Shown: positions 13,144-18,490 of the stretch, one piece after another
Numbering within the stretch: position 1 is the first letter of the stretch
How the letters are laid out: each line of letters begins with the position of its first letter
NCBI RefSeq assembly: GCF_032062245.1
Contig: NZ_DAMBQF010000039.1
Span: forward strand, 1-18,490
Direction of reading: 5' to 3'
DNA from: Soonwooa sp032062245
GTDB lineage: Bacteria; Bacteroidota; Bacteroidia; Flavobacteriales; Weeksellaceae
Length of the DNA: 18,490 nt
Translations under genes and position numbers: made by a program
The notes under the pieces: generated by a model
The model's input: the letters and a program-made list of their open reading frames with translations, nothing else
Told to the model about the DNA's origin: nothing
The model's database searches: none

Positions 13144-13806
13144 TTAGTTGAAATGTTGAGCAATTTTAGACAGTTCCAATTCTTTATAATTGTCAACTAA
13201 AGTATTGGCTAATGTATAATCTTGCCCCAAAGTATGTTCGCTTTTGTAAGCGGCACAAAAAATACCAGCGCGATGAGATGCCAAAATTCCGTTGGTTGAA
13301 TCTTCAATCACCATACAATGTTCAATCGGTTCGTTGGCGATTTCGGCAGCGCGAAGAAATATTTCTGGATGAGGTTTTGACTCCTTAAGATCTGCGCCAC
13401 TAATTTTTCCAATGAAAAATGGATCTAATTCAAATTTATTAAAAACCATTTCAATGGTCGTGTTAGAAGCCGATGACGCTAAAACTAATTTGATGTTGTT
13501 GTCAAAATAATGTTGGATTAAACTTCTTACACCAGGAAGTAAATCAAATTCTGGATCGTTGTCAAAAAGTTCTTTAAAGATTTCTCTTTTCTTTTTTACC
13601 AATTCTTCCTTTTGGGCGTCGAGATTGTATTTATCAATTAATTCTAAACAAACGCTATCTGTTGTGCGACCTGTAAAAGTTTTGAATAACTCTTCGCTGA
13701 CATACATACCATAATGTTTGAACATCCCGAAATAGGCTTTTCTGTGCAGTGGTTCGGTGTCTACGATAACACCATCCATATCAAATAATACGGCTTTTAG
13801 ACTCAT
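13144..13806 (-). CDS. HAD-family hydrolase (beta-phosphoglucomutase/phosphatase-like, subfamily IA)
   Basis: The 220-residue cytosolic protein shows all HAD motifs: motif I DMDGV (D9 nucleophile, D11 acid/base), motif II LASSAS with S111, motif III K144 in KESKPHP, and motif IV EDS (E168, D169). The helical cap domain is about residues 16-90. The DMDGV start and KPHPEIF segment put it with beta-phosphoglucomutase and 2-deoxyglucose-6-phosphate phosphatase-like enzymes; the substrate cannot be told. It lies 37 bp behind the alpha/beta hydrolase gene on the same strand, with its own -7 element, so it may be transcribed separately as well as by read-through. Confidence 0.88.
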   Translation of the reverse strand: MSLKAVLFDMDGVIVDTEPLHRKAYFGMFKHYGMYVSEELFKTFTGRTTDSVCLELIDKYNLDAQKEELVKKKREIFKELFDNDPEFDLLPGVRSLIQHYFDNNIKLVLASSASNTTIEMVFNKFELDPFFIGKISGADLKESKPHPEIFLRAAEIANEPIEHCMVIEDSTNGILASHRAGIFCAAYKSEHTLGQDYTLANTLVDNYKELELSKIAQHFN

Positions 13807-13828
13807 TTTTCTTTCATTTTACTAATTG

Positions 13829-13836
13829 CAAAAGTA
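13829..13836 (-). promoter_or_regulatory. -7 promoter element (TACTTTTG) of the HAD gene
   Basis: On the - strand TACTTTTG matches TAnnTTTG exactly, 22 bp before the ATG at 13806. The -33 region would fall inside the end of the preceding hydrolase gene and shows no clear match. Confidence 0.45.
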
Positions 13837-13843
13837 CTGAAAA

Positions 13844-15199
13844 TTAATTTTTTAAGCCTAAAATCCAATTCGAAACTATATCTAACATTTTCGGTGAAAT
13901 AGTTTCGGTAATTTCTCCGTATTCGTCAACACTTCCCGTTTTAGCCGTTTGGAAAAGATGATTAAGACCAGCAATTTCTTCAGTTTTAAAATTTTTGTTA
14001 CCAGCTTTAGTCAAAGCCATTTTAATGGCTTCAAGATTTGAATTCGCAGAAACTTGTAAATCTAAACCTCCGTTAAGCGCTAATACGGGGATATTGATTT
14101 TAGACCAGTTTTCTGCAGGTTTGTATTGAAGGAAATAAGCCATCCAAGGTTGTGTTAGTTGAGAATATGCAGATTTTTCTTGTGGATTTAAATTAGGAAA
14201 TGTTTTCGTCAAAAAATCAGAAAAGTCAGCAGTAATATTTCTGCCTTGATAGTTTGCAATGTAATCAAACATCGCTTTTTTCTGGTCCAAATCTTTTTTT
14301 ACAATATCTTCGGGAAGTCCAGCTTGTTTCAGAATATCTTCGTTTTGTTGGTACAACAATTGATTAATCGCAACGCCAGGACCAGCAAGAGAAACAATAA
14401 ATTCTACATTTGGATTTTTAATCGCGACCATTGGTGCAATCATACCACCTTCACTATGACCGACCAAACCTATATTTTTGTAACCACGTTTTAATAAAAA
14501 ATCTACAGCGGCATCAATGTCTCCTGCGAAGTTGGCAGATGTGTCGTTGCGAGAACCAACCGAGGATTCGCCGATACCGCGATCATCAAGTCTTAATGTT
14601 CCGATTCCTTTTTTAGCAAAATCATCTGCGATAACAGCGAAAGGTTTGTGGCCAGCAATTTCCCCATCTCGGTTTTGAGCGCCAGAACCTGTTATTAAAA
14701 TTACCATTGTAAAATTTTTTTCATCCTTCGGTAAACTAATAGTTCCAGCTAAATTGTTGCCGTCTTTTGGGTTTTTAAAACTAATATTTTCGGTGAAATA
14801 ATCGAAGGGAGGTTTTGGTGTTTGTGGTCTATCGAGAACTGCATTTTCATTTCCTGAATATGGTGTCAATATCAGATCAAAGCTTAAGCCGCTCTGCATA
14901 AACTTTCCAGTGATTTTATTGTCTTTAAAAATACCGAGATAAGTGATGTTTAGTTTTTTTGAAATTAGATTTAGTTGGTTGTTAATAAAACTTGCTTTTT
15001 CTAGAGGAATACCTTTTGCACCTTGCTTTGGACTATCCATTGTTGCTATTAAGTTTTCTGGAGTACCACTAAGATTAAAAATTAATGGAAGTTTTTGCCC
15101 TGAAAATTCTAGTTCGCCTTGCCAACTTCCGATAATAGTTTGTGCAAAAATCATAACATTTAACAACAAAAAACTGAATGTGAAAACTAATTTTTTCAT
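13844..15199 (-). CDS. Secreted alpha/beta hydrolase (prolyl oligopeptidase-like esterase)
   Basis: The 451-residue protein begins with a Sec signal peptide (MKKLVFTFSFLLLNVMIFAQ, cleavage near 20). Residues 21-115 form a beta-rich domain of the kind that precedes the hydrolase in many Bacteroidota esterases. Residues about 130-450 are an alpha/beta hydrolase: oxyanion region ITGSGAQNRDG (169-179), the LRLDDRGIGES segment (202-212), nucleophile S249 in GHSEGG, acid D380 in NGGLD and H414 in GLNHLF. The triad is complete, so it should be active as an esterase or acyl hydrolase in the periplasm or outside. The natural substrate is unknown. It starts 10 bp after the YIP1 gene and forms an operon with it and the DUF2089 gene. 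Confidence 0.88.
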   Translation of the reverse strand: MKKLVFTFSFLLLNVMIFAQTIIGSWQGELEFSGQKLPLIFNLSGTPENLIATMDSPKQGAKGIPLEKASFINNQLNLISKKLNITYLGIFKDNKITGKFMQSGLSFDLILTPYSGNENAVLDRPQTPKPPFDYFTENISFKNPKDGNNLAGTISLPKDEKNFTMVILITGSGAQNRDGEIAGHKPFAVIADDFAKKGIGTLRLDDRGIGESSVGSRNDTSANFAGDIDAAVDFLLKRGYKNIGLVGHSEGGMIAPMVAIKNPNVEFIVSLAGPGVAINQLLYQQNEDILKQAGLPEDIVKKDLDQKKAMFDYIANYQGRNITADFSDFLTKTFPNLNPQEKSAYSQLTQPWMAYFLQYKPAENWSKINIPVLALNGGLDLQVSANSNLEAIKMALTKAGNKNFKTEEIAGLNHLFQTAKTGSVDEYGEITETISPKMLDIVSNWILGLKN

Positions 15200-15209
15200 G
15201 ATTTGAATT

Positions 15210-15794
15210 TTATAATATTGAACGAATAATGATTTTACTTAAAATTTCACCAATAATAAAAACACCAGCGAAAGCTATATAATGCCAGGTTTTCTTAGCG
15301 TTAGTTGCAGTTTTAAAACCGAAAAACATTAAAGTAATTGCATAGGTTATTAAAGCAATACTAAGAATGGAAACCCAAACAATTGTGCCAGTTTCGTCAG
15401 GAGAAAATTGAATATTTCTAATGCCGATTGATGGATCATTTATTTTCGCTTCTATACTTTTCATTGCGGGAAGATTTGTAAAGAACGGAAAAACATAGAT
15501 CGGAATCCTATACAGAAAAGAGGTATTAAGAATATCGATCATTCTGGTTTTTGGATTGATGATTCGTCCTAAAATAAAAAGCAAAATACAAGGCAAAATA
15601 ATAGTAATCATATTGGCTGTAATGGCTTGTGCATAAGTCAACAAATAATATGTGTGCGCATCGATTAGCCCATCATAAATTGTAAAATAAAATTGTGAAA
15701 TAAACGAACCAATAACGCCAGATATAAGACCAATTAGCATAAAGGCTTTTGATAATATCTTGGCAAGCGGATTAAAAATATATGTCCAGTACAT
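15210..15794 (-). CDS. YIP1 family integral membrane protein
   Basis: This 194-residue protein has about five hydrophobic segments: near 17-37, 52-77, 92-106, 136-160 and 170-190. The N-terminal motif YIFNPLAKI fits the YIP1 family of small inner-membrane proteins. The role of bacterial members is not established. The ATG lies 3 bp after the stop of the DUF2089 gene and the secreted hydrolase follows after 10 bp, so the three are a tight operon. The DUF2089 protein may regulate it or interact with it. Confidence 0.8.
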   Translation of the reverse strand: MYWTYIFNPLAKILSKAFMLIGLISGVIGSFISQFYFTIYDGLIDAHTYYLLTYAQAITANMITIILPCILLFILGRIINPKTRMIDILNTSFLYRIPIYVFPFFTNLPAMKSIEAKINDPSIGIRNIQFSPDETGTIVWVSILSIALITYAITLMFFGFKTATNAKKTWHYIAFAGVFIIGEILSKIIIRSIL

Positions 15795-15797
15795 AGG

Positions 15798-16064
15798 TTA
15801 TGATTTTAGGTTTTTTATTTTTTCGATGAGGTCGTCCATTTTGTTGCGCATGGTCGGGTAGGAGAGTCCTGCTTGTTTTGCCATTTCTTTGATGCTACCA
15901 CTGTTTAGAAAAAATTCTAGGATGAAATCTTGCTCGTCTCGGTTTAGCTTTAAGTAAAGAGGTAAGTCATAGTTTCCATTGACCACAGTGCTGCAGGATC
16001 CGCAAGTCATTTGGCTGACACGCAGCGTTGATTCGCAGCTTGGACAAAAGATTGGAAGTTTCAT
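15798..16064 (-). CDS. DUF2089 family zinc-ribbon/HTH protein, putative regulator
   Basis: In 88 residues there are two visible parts. A zinc ribbon has CPSC (C7, C10) and CGSC (C21, C24). A C-terminal helix-turn-helix is formed by LNSGSIKEMAKQAGLSYPTM (53-72), followed by a helix ending near 86. This matches DUF2089, a family of small putative DNA-binding regulators. It is the first gene of the operon with the YIP1 protein and the hydrolase. Three copies of an AT-rich 11-base word at 22-bp spacing lie just upstream and might be its own operators. No TAnnTTTG element was found in the 94 bp between this start and the carboxylase terminator. Confidence 0.85.
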   Translation of the reverse strand: MKLPIFCPSCESTLRVSQMTCGSCSTVVNGNYDLPLYLKLNRDEQDFILEFFLNSGSIKEMAKQAGLSYPTMRNKMDDLIEKIKNLKS

Positions 16065-16070
16065 TATTTT

Positions 16071-16124
16071 AAAATTATTTTTGATAAAGTTAAAAATTAT
16101 TTTAATAAAGTTTAAAAATATTTT
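16071..16124. repeat. Three phased AT-rich repeats upstream of the DUF2089 gene
   Basis: AAAATTATTTT occurs at 16071-16081 and 16093-16103, and as AAAATATTTT at 16115-16124, so the starts are 22 bp apart, about two helical turns. The first two are followed by the same ATAAAGTT. The last base before the set is 6 bp upstream of the ATG (16064). This could be an operator cluster, or only a low-complexity region. Confidence 0.45.
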
Positions 16125-16157
16125 AAGTATGAATAAATTTTATTTAAATCTAGCCAT

Positions 16158-16187
16158 AAAAAAAGCCTCTCATAATGAAAGGCTTTT
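16158..16187 (-). terminator. Rho-independent terminator of the carboxylase gene
   Basis: On the - strand the stem AAAAGCCT/AGGCTTTT (8 bp), with an inner 3-bp extension past one mismatch and a TTA loop, is followed by seven T residues down to 16158. It starts 16 bp after the carboxylase stop codon and separates it from the DUF2089 operon. Confidence 0.85.
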
Positions 16188-16203
16188 AATGATTTTTAAT
16201 TTA

Positions 16204-17832
16204 TCAAACTTGAATAACGCCAAGATTAAATTTCTCTGTAATTGGTGCATGATCCGCAGCTTCGATACCCATGCTTATCCATTTTCTAGTGTCAACAGGA
16301 TTGATAATGGCGTCTGTCCAAAGTCTTGCTGCAGCATATTTTGGATCGATTTGTTTTTTATAGTTGGCAACGATTTTATCCAAAATCTCTTTACGTTCTT
16401 CTTCGGTTATTTGTTTGCCTTGTTTTTTAAGCGCAGATTCTTGAATTTGTAATAAAACAGTTCCTGCTTGTTGACCGCCCATTACTGCAAGCTCCGCCCA
16501 AGGCCAAGCCACAATTAATCTCGGATCGTAAGCCTTTCCACACATTGCATAATTACCAGCACCATAAGAATTACCCGTAATAATTGTGAATTTCGGAACA
16601 ACAGAATTTGAAACCGCATTTACCATTTTTGCACCGTCTTTGATGATACCACCATGCTCGGATTTAGAACCAACCATGAAGCCTGTTACGTCTTGCAAGA
16701 AAACCAATGGAATTTTTCTTTGGTTACAATTTGCAATAAAACGTGTTGCCTTGTCAGCGGAATCCGAATAAATCACACCACCGAATTGCATTTCGCCTTT
16801 TCCGCTTTTTACAAGTTTTCTTTGGTTAGCAACGATACCAACACTCCAGCCATCGATACGAGCTGTACAACATACGATGCTTTTTCCGTAATCTGGTTTG
16901 TACTCTTCATATTCAGAATTGTCAACAAGACATTTAATAATATCAAAAGTATCATATTGTTCTGAACGACCAACAGGCATTATTCCGAAAATTTGTTCTG
17001 GATTTTCTTTTGGTGGTCCGCTTTCGATACGGTCAAATCCAGCTTTGTTGTAACCGCCAATAGATTTCATAATCGTTTTGATACGATCTAATGCATCTTT
17101 ATCATCTTTAGCTTTGTAATCTGTAACACCAGAAATAGAACAATGTGTCGTTGCACCGCCTAAAGTTTCGTTGTCGATAGATTCACCGATGGCTGCTTTC
17201 ACAAGATAACTTCCTGCAAGAAAAATACTTCCTGTCCCATCAACAATCATCGCTTCGTCACTCATAATTGGTAGGTAAGCGCCTCCAGCAACACAACTTC
17301 CCATAATCGCAGAAATCTGAACGATTCCTGCGGAACTCATTTTAGCATTGTTTCGGAAAATACGCCCGAACATTTCTTTATCAGGGAAAATTTCATCTTG
17401 CATTGGAAGATATACACCTGCAGAATCTACTAAATAGATGATCGGAAGTCTATTCTCCATAGCGATTTCTTGTGCACGTAGATTTTTCTTACCAGTAATT
17501 GGGAACCAAGCGCCAGCTTTTACCGTTGCATCATTCGCAACAACAATACATTGCTTTCCAGAAACATATCCAATAACCACAACCACGCCACCAGATGGAC
17601 ATCCGCCATGCTCTTCGTACATGTCGAATCCTGCAAAAGCGCCAACTTCGATGCTGTCGGAGTTTTTGTCAAGAAGATAGTCGATACGTTCGCGGGCAGT
17701 TAATTTGCCTTGATCGTGTTGCTTTTGTAAAGCTTTGTCGCCGCCGCCTTTTTTTATTTGGTTATAAAGTCTATTTATTTCTGAAAGTTTCAGTTTGTTT
17801 TGATCTTCACGCTTGTTGAATTCTAAATCCAT
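16204..17832 (-). CDS. Acyl-CoA carboxylase beta subunit, methylcrotonyl-CoA carboxylase type
   Basis: This is the carboxyltransferase subunit that moves CO2 from carboxybiotin to an acyl-CoA. The 542 residues contain both crotonase-fold halves. The N-terminal half has the segments GGCPSGG (76-82) and LVDSAGVYLPMQ. The C-terminal half has QDVTGFMVGS, HGGIIKDGAKMV and GNSYGAGNYAMCGKAYDPR. The wording MSSAGIVQISAIMGSCVAGGAYLP and GFMVG-KDGAKMV resembles methylcrotonyl-CoA carboxylase (leucine breakdown) more than propionyl-CoA carboxylase, so this substrate is favoured but not proven. Biotin is carried on a separate alpha subunit; none is seen in the window. It is a lone gene on the - strand with its own terminator. 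The start at 17832 gives the expected length. Confidence 0.9.
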   Translation of the reverse strand: MDLEFNKREDQNKLKLSEINRLYNQIKKGGGDKALQKQHDQGKLTARERIDYLLDKNSDSIEVGAFAGFDMYEEHGGCPSGGVVVVIGYVSGKQCIVVANDATVKAGAWFPITGKKNLRAQEIAMENRLPIIYLVDSAGVYLPMQDEIFPDKEMFGRIFRNNAKMSSAGIVQISAIMGSCVAGGAYLPIMSDEAMIVDGTGSIFLAGSYLVKAAIGESIDNETLGGATTHCSISGVTDYKAKDDKDALDRIKTIMKSIGGYNKAGFDRIESGPPKENPEQIFGIMPVGRSEQYDTFDIIKCLVDNSEYEEYKPDYGKSIVCCTARIDGWSVGIVANQRKLVKSGKGEMQFGGVIYSDSADKATRFIANCNQRKIPLVFLQDVTGFMVGSKSEHGGIIKDGAKMVNAVSNSVVPKFTIITGNSYGAGNYAMCGKAYDPRLIVAWPWAELAVMGGQQAGTVLLQIQESALKKQGKQITEEERKEILDKIVANYKKQIDPKYAAARLWTDAIINPVDTRKWISMGIEAADHAPITEKFNLGVIQV

Positions 17833-17922
17833 TTTGTAATTTTTCTTAGAGTCTAAAAATACTTGTTTTTATAGATACGGACAAAATTTGATCTTTGATA
17901 ATCTCATTTTTAAGAAAAAAAC

Positions 17923-17930
17923 TATTTTTG
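17923..17930 (+). promoter_or_regulatory. -7 promoter element (TATTTTTG) of the right-edge gene
   Basis: TATTTTTG matches TAnnTTTG exactly and lies 22 bp before the ATG at 17953. TTTG words at 17887-17890 and 17894-17897 are slightly too far for a standard -33 element. Confidence 0.45.
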
Positions 17931-17952
17931 AAAACTAATAATCATGTCTTAA

Positions 17953-18490
17953 ATGGACTTTTTGCAATTTTCTATCGGCGCATATAATGTTACAAGTTTT
18001 GTAATCGGGATTTTATTGATTTTGGCCTTTTTCTACTCATTGCGAAAAAGCAACTCTTCTGATAAACTTAACCTTAGACTGCTTGGGATTTTCAGCTTAA
18101 TAAGTGGCGTGCATACGTTGAAGAGTGTTATTGAATCAGTGTTTTTTCCACCTGAAGGGAATTCAGTTTCGATTTCGGATAATTATATTGATTTTGTCAA
18201 CTGTACTTTTGTTATTATTTTTTGCAAAATTTTTTACGATTTATTTAGTACTTCGAGCGTTTTAAAAACTTTAGTTATCGTACTTGGGACGTTGAGTCTT
18301 TCTTTTTTTGCCATGACTATTTTAGGTCACGAAAACATTACTATAAACAACTATAATGCTTACGCCGTAATTTTTATGAAATTAATGTTTATTAGTTTTT
18401 GTATTGGTTATGTTATTTTGCAACTTAAAAATGAAGGGTGGTCTCAAATTGCTAGTGCAACTTTTGTTTTTGTAAAAGTATTATTTTTTT
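17953..18490 (+). CDS. Multi-spanning membrane protein, N-terminal part (runs off the window)
   Basis: The frame is open from ATG 17953 to the window end, 179 complete codons. It starts MDFLQFSIGAYNVTSFVIGI and has about five hydrophobic helices: near 10-28, 42-62, 80-98, 106-124 and 135-157. The layout of short loops between helices recalls the membrane sensor part of histidine kinases, diguanylate cyclases or AraC-type receptors of Bacteroidota, but the cytoplasmic part is outside the window and I do not recognise the family. An ATG three codons upstream (17944) meets TAA immediately, so 17953 is the start. It is divergent from the carboxylase gene, with 120 bp between. Confidence 0.75.
   Translation, partial: MDFLQFSIGAYNVTSFVIGILLILAFFYSLRKSNSSDKLNLRLLGIFSLISGVHTLKSVIESVFFPPEGNSVSISDNYIDFVNCTFVIIFCKIFYDLFSTSSVLKTLVIVLGTLSLSFFAMTILGHENITINNYNAYAVIFMKLMFISFCIGYVILQLKNEGWSQIASATFVFVKVLFF

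Noticed and set aside
15979..16452. Open frame of 157 codons on the + strand
   Set aside because: It runs antisense across the DUF2089 start, a terminator and the end of the carboxylase gene, all of which are well supported; its translation has no family features.
17986..18004. Inverted repeat TTACAA-TTGTAA resembling a Crp/Fnr site
   Set aside because: It lies inside the coding part of the right-edge gene, downstream of its promoter, and differs from the motif shared by tauE and the CstB-like gene.
1..18490. tRNA, rRNA, insertion sequence or phage genes
   Set aside because: No transposase, integrase or structural phage protein appears in any frame, and the remaining gaps are too short or too AT-rich to hold a tRNA that I can recognise.

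Overview
The window looks like a chromosomal segment of a flavobacterium (phylum Bacteroidota), most likely from the Chryseobacterium/Kaistella/Epilithonimonas group. The grounds are a low GC content, the absence of Shine-Dalgarno sequences, several promoters with the Bacteroidota -7 element TAnnTTTG, and proteins typical of that group: an acyl-CoA carboxylase beta subunit, a flavobacterial SpeA-like decarboxylase, a DUF2089/YIP1 pair and split YeeE/YedE proteins. The species assignment is inference. No phage, transposase, CRISPR array, tRNA or rRNA was seen.

Left part (1-6.8 kb, all + strand): lptB, with an unusual C-terminal extension of about 110 residues, is followed 1 bp later by a Crp/Fnr regulator. 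Then comes a reduced-sulfur cluster: a TauE/SafE anion exporter, a CstB-like persulfide dioxygenase/rhodanese fusion, a single-domain rhodanese, a TPMT-like thiol methyltransferase, and two half-size YeeE/YedE proteins that together resemble one thiosulfate transporter. The genes suggest a route in which persulfide is oxidised, sulfane sulfur is moved to thiosulfate, sulfite or related anions are exported, thiosulfate is transported, and excess thiol or sulfide may be methylated. The tauE and cstB-like genes share an identical 15-bp motif. In both it lies at the same distance from a -7-like element and from the ATG, with its centre near -41. This is the geometry of a class II Crp/Fnr activator site, so the neighbouring regulator probably switches on both.

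Middle (6.9-12.4 kb, + strand): an MsbA-type ABC exporter half-transporter, a small coiled-coil lipoprotein, a PduO-type cobalamin adenosyltransferase, a thiamine pyrophosphokinase and a SpeA-like arginine decarboxylase. A terminator lies between the last two, and a strong convergent terminator follows the decarboxylase.

Right part (12.4-17.8 kb, - strand): a small membrane-protein gene interrupted by one in-frame stop codon (probable pseudogene), a HAD phosphatase/phosphomutase, an operon of DUF2089 zinc-ribbon/HTH protein - YIP1 membrane protein - secreted alpha/beta hydrolase, and a methylcrotonyl-CoA-carboxylase-type beta subunit with its own terminator. At the right edge a + strand multi-membrane protein begins and runs off the window.

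The most unusual non-coding feature is a set of degenerate seven-base tandem arrays. They fill the gaps after crp, tauE, the methyltransferase, both YeeE genes and the ABC transporter, often starting on the stop codon. An 84-bp inverted-repeat element lies between the rhodanese and methyltransferase genes. The best candidates for something undescribed are the Crp-controlled sulfur module, the LptB fusion and the heptamer arrays.
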